Shown: positions 34,666-43,420, counted from the stretch's first letter. The stretch is 64,000 nucleotides of DNA from DATFMP01 sp035266845 (GCA_035266845.1 DATFMP010000023.1:1-64000); one strand, 5' to 3'. The notes: generated by a model not told the origin, from the sequence alone. Numbers and translations are program-made.

Positions 34666-35502
34666 TCAGGCCAGCTCGAAGCCGTGCCGCAGCAGGAAGG
34701 CGCGGAACCCCGGGCGCTCGGGCCGGGAGAGCTGCCGCGAGACCTGGTCCGTCCATGTGCCGCGATCCGTGGTGCCATAGACGTCGGCGTTCTTTTGCTT
34801 GGCGGGCGGAATGGGTTGGCTGGCGCAGCGACGCTCATCGTAGGCGGCCAGTTCCGCCGGCAGTTGGCCGTCGTCGTAGCGGTCGCGGTGCACCGCCACG
34901 GCGGGCGGCAGGCGCATGGATACCTGCGCGCGCGCCGCAGGCCAGCCCACGCAGAGGCCCGCGATGGGAAACACGCCCGGTGGCAACCCCAGCATCGCTG
35001 TCAGCTCCGGCAGATGATTGCGCACATAGCTGATGGGGCAGCAGCCCAGGCCCGCCGCTTCCGCGGCCGCGATGAACGTGCCCAGCGCCAGGGCGGCGTC
35101 CACCGTGGCATTGAGAACGGTGTCCAGGTTGTTGTTGGCGTGGGGCCGCTCCCGCAGGGCACACACCCGCTGGTCGCGCCGCATATCCGCACAGAACAGG
35201 AGGAACACTGGTGCCTCGGCCACCCAGGGCATGCTCGGCAGCCAGGAGGCAATCTCCCGGCGCGCCGCGGCATCCTCCACCACCACGATGCTGTACTGCT
35301 GCAGGTCGGACTTGGATGGCGCCGACTGCGCGCAGGCCAGCAGCGTGCGCAACAGCGGCTCCGGCACGGGCTCGGCGCGATAAGCGCGGCAGGTGCTGCG
35401 CCCCAGCATACGTAGCAGCGCCTCCCCGCCCTCCAGCGGCGGCACGCGCCCCGGCTCCAAGCCGAAGCGCTCAGCGTAGGCAACCCGCAGGTCTTCGGTC
35501 AT
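34666..35502 (-). CDS. Nitroreductase family protein
   Basis: A 278-residue FMN-dependent nitroreductase-fold enzyme. Visible FMN-binding features are RSTCRAYRAEPVPEPLL near the N-terminus, SAPSKSDLQQYSIVVVED and, in the centre, ALALGTFIAAAEAAGLGCCPI (family GLG motif) with AGLCVGWPA. The C-terminal 60 residues (KQKNADVYGTTDRGTWT, FRAFLLRHGF) match the NADPH nitroreductase subgroup. The physiological substrate is unknown; such enzymes reduce flavins, quinones or nitro compounds. It lies between a flavoprotein dehydrogenase gene and hrcA, all on the minus strand. Confidence 0.85.
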   Translation of the reverse strand: MTEDLRVAYAERFGLEPGRVPPLEGGEALLRMLGRSTCRAYRAEPVPEPLLRTLLACAQSAPSKSDLQQYSIVVVEDAAARREIASWLPSMPWVAEAPVFLLFCADMRRDQRVCALRERPHANNNLDTVLNATVDAALALGTFIAAAEAAGLGCCPISYVRNHLPELTAMLGLPPGVFPIAGLCVGWPAARAQVSMRLPPAVAVHRDRYDDGQLPAELAAYDERRCASQPIPPAKQKNADVYGTTDRGTWTDQVSRQLSRPERPGFRAFLLRHGFELA

Positions 35503-35603
35503 GGCGCTCCTGTGCGTGGATTGGGTCGTGGTGCCAGAGTGGGCCCGCCGTGCCGCCGCGGCACGAACCGCGGGCTGCCGAGACCTTACCGGATGCGGGG
35601 CGC

Positions 35604-37091
35604 TCAGGCCTCGCGGGCCGTGCGAGCTGCACTCGCCCCGGCAATGCGGCCGAACACGGCGCCGGACATCAGTCCCGAGCCGCCGGGGTAATTGTGATGG
35701 AACAGACCTCCGACCATCTCGCCGCAGGCAAACAGTCCCTCGATGGGCTTCCAGTCCGTGCCGATGATGCGCGCCTGCTCATCGATGCGCACGCCCCCGA
35801 AGGTGAACGTGATGCCACCAGTGGCCGGATAGGCGTAGAACGGCGGCGTATCGAGAGGCAGCGCCCAGTTGGACTTGGGCGGCTCCACGCCCGGCGCGCT
35901 CAGCCCATCCAGCTCGGTGGGGTTGAACGCCCCCTGGCGCTGTCCGGCGTTGTAGGCCTGCAAGGTGCGCAGGGCCGCCTCTTGCGGCACGGGAAGCTGC
36001 GCCACCAGCGCTTCCAGGGTATCCGCCACCAGGGGCGTACCGGTCTTGTAGCGCGGTTCCAGGTAGCCGGTCGTCTTGCTGTCGAAGATCTGATAAGCCA
36101 CGCCACCCGGCTGCGTGAGGATGATGCGGCCCATTTTGGCGTAGGTATAGAACTGGAAGTCCTCGCCCTCATCCGCGAAGCGCCGACCCTCGCGGTTCAG
36201 CATCACGCTGAAAGGGTAGGAGAGCCGGTTGGTCTTATCCGTCAGTTTCCGGTCGCCGTAGGGGGGCGCATCGGCGTCAATGGGCGTGGAGTGGCAGCCC
36301 GTGAACTGCCCGTGGGGCAGCGCGTGCAGCTCGAACGCCATGCGCAGGCCGTCGCCGGTGTTGAAGGCGGTGCCGCGCACCTTGGCGTGGTCCCAGGGTG
36401 CGCTCAGGTAGCGTGCACGCCACGCCGGGTTCGCCTCGAAGCCCCCGCAGCCCAGCACGACGGCTTGCGCGGAGAGTTCCGCCAAGCCCTGCGGCCCACG
36501 TATGCGCACGCCGCGCACGCGCCCCATGCCGTCCACCACCAGGCCCTGCGCGCCGGTATCGTAGCGCACCTCCACGCCCCGCGCTTCCATGATCTCGAAC
36601 CAGCGGTGGGAAAGGCCCACGCCCTCACCCTTGGCGCGCACCACGGCACCGGGCGACCACTTCACTGTGCCCTCGTGCTTGATGGCGCTGAGTGAGACCG
36701 CCGCCTCCATCACGATGCCCTGCTCCACCAGCCAGCGCACGGTGTCGTAGGAGCGCCCGATCAGCAGCTCGGCCAATTGCGGGTCGGTGCGATGCTCCGT
36801 GACGCGCAGCAGATCGCCCCAGAACAGCTCCTTGGAATAGGGCTGCACCCCGGCATAGAAGCCGGGCACCTGCTTCTCCGCATCCGGCACGATGGGCCGC
36901 AGATCGTCCGGCGCATCGAAGGCAAAGCGGTACAAGCCGCCACTGTAGTGCGTGTTGCCGCCGCGCAGCTCGCGCGGGGCCTTCTCCAGCACCAGCACGC
37001 GCTCTGCGCCCTGCTCGCGGGCCGAGGCGGCTGCGGCCAGCGCGGCATTGCCGGCGCCGACCACGATCACATCGTAGGGGGATTCACTCAT
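35604..37091 (-). CDS. FAD-dependent dehydrogenase of the fumarate reductase/TcuA type
   Basis: A 495-residue FAD flavoprotein of the succinate dehydrogenase/fumarate reductase flavoprotein superfamily. The FAD-binding GAGNAALAAA is at the N-terminus, and the second FAD-contact region is GLFACGEMVGGLFHHNYPGG near the C-terminus. The conserved substrate-site region includes GCHSTPIDADAPP and the ThiF-like loop GNTHYSGGLYRF. This form resembles FAD-dependent tricarballylate dehydrogenase (TcuA), but the substrate could be another dicarboxylate or 3-oxosteroid. It is divergent from no other catabolic genes. The start at 37091 (MSESPYDVIVVG) gives a canonical N-terminus. Confidence 0.85.
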   Translation of the reverse strand: MSESPYDVIVVGAGNAALAAAASAREQGAERVLVLEKAPRELRGGNTHYSGGLYRFAFDAPDDLRPIVPDAEKQVPGFYAGVQPYSKELFWGDLLRVTEHRTDPQLAELLIGRSYDTVRWLVEQGIVMEAAVSLSAIKHEGTVKWSPGAVVRAKGEGVGLSHRWFEIMEARGVEVRYDTGAQGLVVDGMGRVRGVRIRGPQGLAELSAQAVVLGCGGFEANPAWRARYLSAPWDHAKVRGTAFNTGDGLRMAFELHALPHGQFTGCHSTPIDADAPPYGDRKLTDKTNRLSYPFSVMLNREGRRFADEGEDFQFYTYAKMGRIILTQPGGVAYQIFDSKTTGYLEPRYKTGTPLVADTLEALVAQLPVPQEAALRTLQAYNAGQRQGAFNPTELDGLSAPGVEPPKSNWALPLDTPPFYAYPATGGITFTFGGVRIDEQARIIGTDWKPIEGLFACGEMVGGLFHHNYPGGSGLMSGAVFGRIAGASAARTAREA

Positions 37092-37209
37092 CTTGGGTCC
37101 GAGGCCACAGTGAACGTGCCGTGCAGGCGCCACCATGTGGCGGGCGCCATCGGCGATCACTGTGTCGAATTCGCGCGCGCCGCGCAAGGCAGCGCCTCGC
37201 GCGCGACCC

Positions 37210-37257
37210 GGCGGGCGAGCCTGCGCGCGGCCCGGCGGGCGAGCCTGCGCGGGGACA
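37210..37257. repeat. 24-bp tandem repeat, two copies
   Basis: Two adjacent 24-bp units beginning GGCGGGCGAGCCTGCGCG differ in their last bases. They lie in the intergenic region between arsS and the FAD-dehydrogenase gene. Short GC-rich tandem duplication with no evident function. Confidence 0.6.
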
Positions 37258-37298
37258 GGCGGCTCAGACGTCTTGCAGAGAGGAGCCGGGGTGCACGC

Positions 37299-38303
37299 TC
37301 AGGTGAGGGCGCCGCCGCAACTGCTGCCGGCACCGGCCGTGCAGCCCAGGCAGTGCATGTCCGTGCGCACCGGCACGCGCAGCAGGTCGTCCAGGCGGAA
37401 CTGCGGATCGAACAGGCTGGGCGCCCCATTGCCCAGGGGCAGCTCCAACATCTGGTTGAAGTCACAGTCGTAGAGCTGGCCGTCCCAGCCCACGTTGAGC
37501 GTATTGCGGCACATCAGTTGGGGCACTGTGCCCGGATTGAAGCTTTCCTCCAGCAGCCGCAGGTACGGCTCCAGCTCACCGCGCTTCTGCAGCGTGCGCG
37601 CGAAGCGGCCGATGGGCAGATTGGCCAGGGTCAGCAGGCGGCTGAAGCGCACGCCGAAGCGGCGGCCTAGCTCCCGCTTGTAGTCCGCCTCCAGGTTGGC
37701 CTGGCTGCCCGGCAGCGAGGCGCCCAGCGGATTGTAGACGAGATCGAGCGGCAGGCCATCCGCATCTTCGTCCCCATAGCCCAGCGCGTTGAGCCGCTGC
37801 AGCGCCGCGATGCTCTTGTCGAACACGCCGCGGCCCCGTTGCCGGGTCACGTTGTCCTCCGTGTAGCAGGGTAGGCTGCACACGAGGTGCACGCGATGCG
37901 CGGCATAGAATTCCGCCAGCCACTCGTAGCCCGGCTCCAGCAGGATCGTCAGGTTGCAGCGCGAGAGCACCTCCTTGCCCAGCGCCGCCATGCCCTCCAC
38001 CAGTCGCCGGAAGTGGGGATTCATCTCTGGCGCGCCGCCGGTGAGGTCAACCGTGCGCACCTGCGAGGCTCCGGCCAGTTCGATCAACCGCTCCACCACC
38101 GCGCCGGCCATGACCTCGGTGCGCTTCGGGCCGGCCTCCACGTGGCAATGGTTGCAGGTCTGGTTGCAGAGCTTGCCCACGTTGATCTGCAGAACCGTGG
38201 TAGGCGCGCGCTCCAGCACGGGCAGCCCACTGCGGCGCAGGGCTGCGTCGAAGCGATTCTCCCGGTTCGGTTGCGGAGACGCGGGGGCGGCTTGTAGCTC
38301 CAT
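37299..38303 (-). CDS. arsS: Arsenosugar biosynthesis radical SAM protein ArsS
   Basis: A 334-residue radical SAM enzyme. The [4Fe-4S] motif is CNQTCNHC at about residues 47-54 (CxxxCxxC), and the C-terminal Cys-rich domain ends in CLGCTAGAGSSCGG, the ArsS hallmark. ArsS joins dimethylarsenite with the 5'-deoxyadenosyl moiety in arsenosugar biosynthesis. The usual partner methyltransferase ArsM is not in this window. The RNA start at 38303 gives MELQAAP; the family's conserved part begins at residue 30. It is preceded on the same strand by the AAA/nuclease-like pair and followed by a flavoprotein gene, with no proven link to either. Confidence 0.88.
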   Translation of the reverse strand: MELQAAPASPQPNRENRFDAALRRSGLPVLERAPTTVLQINVGKLCNQTCNHCHVEAGPKRTEVMAGAVVERLIELAGASQVRTVDLTGGAPEMNPHFRRLVEGMAALGKEVLSRCNLTILLEPGYEWLAEFYAAHRVHLVCSLPCYTEDNVTRQRGRGVFDKSIAALQRLNALGYGDEDADGLPLDLVYNPLGASLPGSQANLEADYKRELGRRFGVRFSRLLTLANLPIGRFARTLQKRGELEPYLRLLEESFNPGTVPQLMCRNTLNVGWDGQLYDCDFNQMLELPLGNGAPSLFDPQFRLDDLLRVPVRTDMHCLGCTAGAGSSCGGALT

Positions 38304-38481
38304 GGGGTCGCAATCCTTGCTGTGGGGGATTCCCGGCTATCTCCGGGCGGTCACGGCTTGCCGGCAACACCGCTGCGCTACCCGCGCATCGGGGCCTGTC
38401 GTGCGCGTTACGCTATCCCAGCATAACCCATGCGTTCTGCGGGATACTTCACAAACTGGTCACGTCCGCACGGGATCAGGC

Positions 38482-39216
38482 TCAGCGCTCGCCCAACCCC
38501 AACGGCAGCGGGACGCCCGCCCCGCCAACATCGTACAGCAGCGTGTCCCCGCTGAGGATAGAAACCCGGCCCAGCGCGCCATTGGGCCACTCGCCGGCAC
38601 CATCGCGCAGATCGGGATGGGCATGGATGGCGTCGCGGACCATCGTGTGCACGTGCCCTAGATCCGGGCCGATCCACGGACCGTTATGGTACAGCAGCAG
38701 ATCGTGCCGCGTGGCGGGCTGCCAATGCGGGCCGGAAATCTTGGCGGCCTTGGTGGCAATGCGCTCCATCACCACCGCTGCCAGACCGCGCTCCACCTCG
38801 TTCCCAGCCCAGCCCTCAGGGGGCCCGATGGGGTGCGGGCCCGACTGGCCCTCCGTGGCGCTCAGTTCCCGCTGAAACGCCTCGGTCGTCGCCTCCGTCA
38901 CTTCGACGCCCGTGACGGCACCATCCGGCCCTTCGAGCAGGAAATCGGGCGACTGACTCTTGCGCACCGTCAGCGGATACGCCACCTGTCCCGACGCAGC
39001 CAGGGCCAGCAGGTAGCCTCGCAGGCAATACCATTCCATGTGATCCTGGTGGCGCCGCTCACGCTTGGCCCGGGGCGGCACTCTGTCGTCTATCCAGCCC
39101 AGCAGCCGCACCAGGTGCGCGGGGGTATTCGCCACGAAGCTCGCGGGGTGGTCGTGGCCGCTCAGCAGGCGGAACGCATGCTGGACGAGCCGGCGCGTGC
39201 CGCGGCTAGTCGGCAT
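38482..39216 (-). CDS. Uncharacterised protein with PD-(D/E)XK-like core
   Basis: A 244-residue soluble protein of no recognised family. The order helix with an acidic residue (E61 in QDHMEWYCLRGYLLALA), then SPDFLLEG (P90-D91), then GVEVTEAT (E105-V-T107) matches the core of a PD-(D/E)XK nuclease fold. The usual lysine of the ExK motif reads Thr, so activity would need a lysine from elsewhere, or the protein could be inactive. The start overlaps the AAA ATPase gene by 11 bases, showing translational coupling. A role with that ATPase in DNA processing or defence is inference only. Confidence 0.5.
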   Translation of the reverse strand: MPTSRGTRRLVQHAFRLLSGHDHPASFVANTPAHLVRLLGWIDDRVPPRAKRERRHQDHMEWYCLRGYLLALAASGQVAYPLTVRKSQSPDFLLEGPDGAVTGVEVTEATTEAFQRELSATEGQSGPHPIGPPEGWAGNEVERGLAAVVMERIATKAAKISGPHWQPATRHDLLLYHNGPWIGPDLGHVHTMVRDAIHAHPDLRDGAGEWPNGALGRVSILSGDTLLYDVGGAGVPLPLGLGER

Positions 39217-40045
39217 TGCCGACCGGCTCCTCCCCCAGGATCATGCGCAGGGAGAGCTTGAAGGCCCGCAGGGGATTCTCGCCGTTGCCGCGGACCAGCT
39301 TGAGGGCGTAGCGGGCCACATTGATGCCGTCCCGCACGGTATAGCGCTCGCCGCTGCGGTGGGCCCGCTGCAGGAACTCCACCACGTAGTGCAGCATGTC
39401 CTCGTCGGAAAACGGCAGGTTGTCCTTGAGGATGCGGAACTCCTCCTCCGCCTCGGGGAAATCCACGAAGATCTGCGGCTGAATGCGCGACTGGATGTAC
39501 TCGGGAATCTCGAAGGTGGAGGCGTCCTCGTTCATCGTGGCGCAAAAACGGAAGTCCGGGTGCGCCTTGATCTTGATGCCGGCTACGATGGATTCCACGT
39601 AACGGCGGCTGTCCAGCAGGGGCGCGAGGGAGGCCCAGCACTTCTCGCCCATGCGGTTGCCCTCGTCCAGGATGCACACGCCGCCACGGATCATCGCCGT
39701 GACCACGGGGCTGGCCACGTACTTGATGCGCTGGCCATCGGCAATGACCGGGGTGACGATGAGATCTTCCGGGCGCGTGTCCATGGTGGCCTGGAAGATG
39801 TACACCTCTTGCCCCAGACCGCGCGCAGTGGCATAGGCAAGCGAGGTCTTGCCCACACCCGGCTTGCCCACGAGACGTGGGTGCAGCGGCAAGTCCCGCT
39901 CGTCCACCATAAGCCATGCGGCACGAAGCTGCTTGACCAACTCCTCCTGGCCCACCCAATGCGCCGCAAACTCGTCCGGGTGCGCTAGTTGAAGTTCCAC
40001 GCCGTCAATGCGCACGGTACTGCGTTGGGTTTCCTGGGTGGCCAT
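39206..40045 (-). CDS. AAA_5/MoxR-type ATPase
   Basis: A 279-residue AAA+ ATPase. Walker A is GKPGVGKTS (60-68), Walker B is CILDEGN (124-130), sensor 1 is TMN (170-172), and an arginine finger lies in SRI (R187). The midasin/dynein-related AAA_5 domain is alone in the chain, and the C-terminal helical lid is short. MoxR proteins often act with VWA proteins as chaperones, but no VWA gene is adjacent; the coupled partner is instead a nuclease-like protein. The ATG at 40045 is the first codon and gives a clean N-terminus. It is divergent from the pentahaem cytochrome gene. Confidence 0.82.
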   Translation of the reverse strand: MATQETQRSTVRIDGVELQLAHPDEFAAHWVGQEELVKQLRAAWLMVDERDLPLHPRLVGKPGVGKTSLAYATARGLGQEVYIFQATMDTRPEDLIVTPVIADGQRIKYVASPVVTAMIRGGVCILDEGNRMGEKCWASLAPLLDSRRYVESIVAGIKIKAHPDFRFCATMNEDASTFEIPEYIQSRIQPQIFVDFPEAEEEFRILKDNLPFSDEDMLHYVVEFLQRAHRSGERYTVRDGINVARYALKLVRGNGENPLRAFKLSLRMILGEEPVGNAD

Positions 40046-40213
40046 GGTCCGCCGAAGATGAGTGCTGCGCGCCCGGGCCGGTCTGCAACCTTCCGGGCGA
40101 TTCGTTCGTAATCGTAGGAGGTTGCCCCGAGTGCGTCAACGCACGCCCGAGCGACCATTCGCGCCGATCATTCTCGCCCGGCACGCCACATTCCACCTAG
40201 TCAGCGACCCGCC

Positions 40214-40864
40214 ATGCGCCGTTCTTCCCGCCTTGCCCTGCGCTGGCTGCTCGTAGCCGCGGCGCTGCCGCTTATCGCCGCACCGGCCGGGGTGGCGCTG
40301 ACCGACCACCTGGAGGCCCGGCGCAGCTTCTGCAACGCCTGCCACCTGCCGGATGGCAGCCCGCTGCACGCCACCAAGATGCGCCTTGCACTCCAGCAGC
40401 CGGGCCTGGACCTCACGGGCGTACACTTCCAACGCGCCGACCATGGCCGCTTCACCTGCGCGGATTGCCACCGCGGCCAGGGTTGGCGAGAACGTGCCCA
40501 CGTGCTGTGGGGCAGCGCCGCCAATACCGCACGCTATTACTTCGCCACGTACCGCGAGCCGCGCAAGCTGGACCGACCCATCCTCGATACCGCCTGCACA
40601 CGCTGTCACATGGCCGTCACCCGGCCGGGCGATACCCACCGCTTCCACGGCATCCGCGCCCACTTGGACCAGACGACCATCCGCTGCACGGATTGTCATC
40701 GCGCCCACGCGGCGACTTCGGAACCCACGCAGCAGGCCGCCGACATGCGCCAGACCGCCCGGCGCACATGCGGGCTCTGCCACAAGGGCGATCCCCCCAG
40801 CAAGGCCGTCCAGGCCGTGCTCGATGCCTACCGGCAGGCGCTGCTCCAGCGTATGAAAGGCTGA
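40214..40864 (+). CDS. Pentahaem c-type cytochrome, NapC/NirT-like
   Basis: A 216-residue exported protein with five CxxCH haem-binding motifs at residues 40-44, 82-86, 128-132, 158-162 and 186-190. An N-terminal hydrophobic segment (about 11-28) anchors it on the periplasmic side or is cleaved. The layout resembles NapC/NirT/NrfH quinol-oxidising cytochromes, which pass electrons from the quinol pool to periplasmic reductases; methionine and histidine axial ligands are not clear. No reductase gene is adjacent. It ends convergently with a chemoreceptor that itself carries a c-haem site. Cytochrome maturation genes are not in the window. Confidence 0.87.
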   Translation: MRRSSRLALRWLLVAAALPLIAAPAGVALTDHLEARRSFCNACHLPDGSPLHATKMRLALQQPGLDLTGVHFQRADHGRFTCADCHRGQGWRERAHVLWGSAANTARYYFATYREPRKLDRPILDTACTRCHMAVTRPGDTHRFHGIRAHLDQTTIRCTDCHRAHAATSEPTQQAADMRQTARRTCGLCHKGDPPSKAVQAVLDAYRQALLQRMKG

Positions 40865-40868
40865 GGTC

Positions 40869-40894
40869 CGTCTGGAATTGACGCTTCCAGGACG
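40869..40894 (+). terminator. Hairpin after the pentahaem cytochrome gene
   Basis: CGTCTGGAA and TTCCAGGACG pair with one bulged base around a TTGACGC loop, five bases after the stop codon. The core CTGGAA/TTCCAG is perfect. No T-run follows, so the assignment is weak. Confidence 0.4.
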
Positions 40895-41120
40895 CTAGAC
40901 ATCCTGACACGGCAACAGGCCAGATGCGGGACTGCGGCCTCCTGCAGACCCAACGCCAAGCATTCCGGGCACGACGCAGGCAAGTCCAGGGCGCGTTGGC
41001 CCAAAGTCATGACGCAGCACACCCTGCTGGGGGCTGCGGAGTCTCAGACGGGGATTTGGGATTGCGGGCCTGCAAAAGCGCCGGCCGCGGGAAAGCTTGG
41101 GACTGTGCAGGACGAAAGAC

Positions 41121-41159
41121 CTCCGGCCATGTCCGCCTACAGCGCGGACACGGCCGGAG
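41121..41159 (-). terminator. Strong 16-bp hairpin downstream of the chemoreceptor gene
   Basis: CTCCGGCCATGTCCGC and GCGGACACGGCCGGAG form a 16-bp stem with one mismatch around the 7-base loop CTACAGC. Read on the minus strand it is followed by GTCTTTCG, a short T-rich run, and lies 24 bases beyond the stop of the chemoreceptor gene. It is a likely terminator for that gene. Confidence 0.65.
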
Positions 41160-41182
41160 AAAGGAGCTCCCGGATAAAGGAA

Positions 41183-43051
41183 CTAAATGTCGCGAAAGTC
41201 CGCGTCGTTCAGCGAGTTGAACTCACGGGGCACCACCGGTGCCGCTTGGTCGTGTTCACTCTCAATTGCATCGCGCAGGGAGCGCTTGGCGGCCTGTTTG
41301 GGCTTGGCTTCGGAAGGCCCCTGTGGATGCGATGCACGAGCCGGTGCCCGCGGCGCCGGTTTGGGCGAGCGCGCCTGGCCCTGGATCTGGGCGATGTGCC
41401 CCCCGTGGCCATTGCCCGCATAGCCATTGCCTGCGTGCCCGACGGGGTGATGGCCGTTGGTCTCCGCCAGATCGTGGCGCTGCCCCACGATGGTGGCCAA
41501 TCGCTCCACCATCTCGTTGAGCAACTCCGCCTGCCCTGAGAGTTGCTGGCTCGTAGCGGAGGTTTCCTCGGCGTTGGCCGCGTTGCCCTGGGTGATGCTG
41601 TCCATCTGCGCCACGGCGGTGGTGATCTGCTCCACGCCGCGCGCCTGCTCTTCGCTGGCGCGGTTCACATTGCGCACCAACTCACCCACCTTGGTATTGG
41701 ATTCCGTGATGGCGGCCAGCAGCGTTTCCATCTCGTTGGCCACCTTCACGCCCGCGTCGGACTTGCCTTGCGAATCCTCGATCAGTTCGGCCGTACTGCG
41801 AGCGGCCTGAGCGCTGCGTTGGGCAAGGTTGCGCACCTCCTCTGCGACGACGGCGAAGCCACGCCCCGCATCGCCGGCACGGGCAGCCTCCACCGCTGCG
41901 TTGAGCGCCAGCAGATTGGTCTGGAAGGCGATCTCGTCAATGGTGCGGATGATGAGCGCCGTCTGGTCAGATGACTTCTTGATCTGATTGATGCTCTCGA
42001 TCATGCGCGTCATGGCTTCACCGACGTCTTCCGCCACCTTGCCCGATTCCGTGGCCAGCGTGTCCGCTTCCTTGGCGCTCTCGGCGTTCTGCCGGGCCAT
42101 GCTCGCCATCTCCTCCAGCGAGGAGGCCGTCTCTTCCAGGCTTGCCGCCTGCTCCGATGCGCCCTCCGCGAGAGATTGTCCGGACGAGGAAAGCTGGCGC
42201 GTAGCGCTGCTCACCTGTTGCGCCGTGTCTGTAAGGCGCGCGATGACGCCGCGGACGGCATCCAGCAGGCCAGTGACGTTCTTGCGGACGAAGAAGAAGG
42301 TGACCACGATGGAGAGCAGCAGGATCACCCCACCGATGAGCATCGTCTCGTACAGATTGCTCTGCACCTTCGCCTGCACCGGAGCCAGATCGGCGACCAC
42401 CTCGTAGGCGCCGTGCATCTCGCCGACCTTCCAGCCCTCCATCTTGAAGCCCAACGGATCGATGCCGTCGCCGTTGGTGTCGTCCGCCACCGTGCCGTGG
42501 CAGCCCATGCAGTTGTCGCTCAGCTTGATGGGCCGCATGTAACGCAGCGTGTTGGTGGCCGTGTCCACGCGATACAGTTCGGGCAGGTCCCCCGTGCGCA
42601 GTTCGTTCAGCATCTCCCGCTCGAACGGCGTGGGCTCGTTCTTCGGGTTGCGTGGCTGCACCTTGGGCACGCGGAACTCGTAGTTGGCCTTGGCCGCGTT
42701 GGTCTGCCCCACCGTCCAGCCCGCCACGATGGGGATGGTCCAATAGAAGTCCGTCTGGCGGATGAACTTCAACCGGTCCTCCACCGTGGCGAACGTGCGC
42801 CCCTTCATCTTCGCGTCAAGCTTATCCAAAAGCTTCTGCTCATCGAAGGCCTTGTACTTACCGCGCAGATCGCCCATGTAGTTCCGGGCGTTCTCCGCTT
42901 CGATCGTAATGGCACGCGCCTTGGCCACCAGATCTTCCGTGGTGCTCTGCCGGAATGACCGCATGTTCGCGATGAACATTACGGCCACGGACACTATTAG
43001 CATTGCGCAGAACAGCAGCATCAGTTGCTGCATGATTCCAAATCGTTTCAA
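41183..43051 (-). CDS. Methyl-accepting chemotaxis protein with periplasmic c-haem (DUF3365) sensor
   Basis: A 622-residue transmembrane receptor. TM1 is at about 8-27; the periplasmic sensor region is Tll0287/DUF3365-like and carries one c-haem motif, CMGCH (181-185); TM2 is at about 238-255. The cytoplasmic part has a HAMP-like linker and a full signalling domain with the tip motif EIAFQTNLLALNAAVEAARA. The C-terminal tail is Gly/His-rich (NGHHPVGHAGNG). It should sense redox state, NO or a ligand through haem and report to CheA. The TTG start at 43051 is supported by GGAG eight bases upstream; upstream in-frame ATGs lack similarity and a ribosome-binding site. Confidence 0.9.
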   Translation of the reverse strand: MKRFGIMQQLMLLFCAMLIVSVAVMFIANMRSFRQSTTEDLVAKARAITIEAENARNYMGDLRGKYKAFDEQKLLDKLDAKMKGRTFATVEDRLKFIRQTDFYWTIPIVAGWTVGQTNAAKANYEFRVPKVQPRNPKNEPTPFEREMLNELRTGDLPELYRVDTATNTLRYMRPIKLSDNCMGCHGTVADDTNGDGIDPLGFKMEGWKVGEMHGAYEVVADLAPVQAKVQSNLYETMLIGGVILLLSIVVTFFFVRKNVTGLLDAVRGVIARLTDTAQQVSSATRQLSSSGQSLAEGASEQAASLEETASSLEEMASMARQNAESAKEADTLATESGKVAEDVGEAMTRMIESINQIKKSSDQTALIIRTIDEIAFQTNLLALNAAVEAARAGDAGRGFAVVAEEVRNLAQRSAQAARSTAELIEDSQGKSDAGVKVANEMETLLAAITESNTKVGELVRNVNRASEEQARGVEQITTAVAQMDSITQGNAANAEETSATSQQLSGQAELLNEMVERLATIVGQRHDLAETNGHHPVGHAGNGYAGNGHGGHIAQIQGQARSPKPAPRAPARASHPQGPSEAKPKQAAKRSLRDAIESEHDQAAPVVPREFNSLNDADFRDI

Positions 43052-43179
43052 TGGACGTCTCCTCGCGAATGAACGAATGCGATCAGCTCGGCGCGTGTCG
43101 GCTGTAAGCCCCTGGCACATCACGCCCCCTGCCGCTCCCAGGCCAGCTGCCTCCCCAGCAGACAAGCCTTGCGGTTGCA

Positions 43180-43420
43180 ACTGAAACGCATCTCATCTGC
43201 GTTGGTTCCCTATACATTTGCGAGTGTTTATCAATGTTTGTTTTGTATAATTCGAATCAAAATATACACGTACTTATGCGACATAGACGTCTGACAAACC
43301 CGTATTTAGTTTATGGGAAAAATACCAACTTCGCATCGATGCTGACATGATTTTAAGTTCAGTATATGGGCGGATGCACTACTTAATATTTGCAATTGCG
43401 AGGCGAGTGAATTGGGCGAC
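43180..43420. other. A+T-rich intergenic island
   Basis: Within the roughly 500-bp gap between the chemoreceptor gene and the small membrane protein gene, about 240 bp is strikingly A+T-rich (for example TTTGTTTTGTATAATTCG and CAAAATATACACGTACTTATG) compared with the GC-rich surroundings. It must include the promoter of the chemoreceptor gene on the minus strand. Several -10-like TATACA/TATAAT elements are present, but no paired -35 at 17 bp was found. No gene or repeat is seen in it. Confidence 0.5.

Noticed and set aside
37210..37257. Tandem 24-bp repeat as a CRISPR or minisatellite start
   Set aside because: Only two imperfect copies with no spacers and no cas genes; best described as a local duplication.
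40895..41182. Possible c-di-GMP or other riboswitch between the cytochrome and chemoreceptor genes
   Set aside because: No conserved riboswitch core was found; the strong hairpin present fits a terminator for the minus-strand gene and neither flanking gene starts here.
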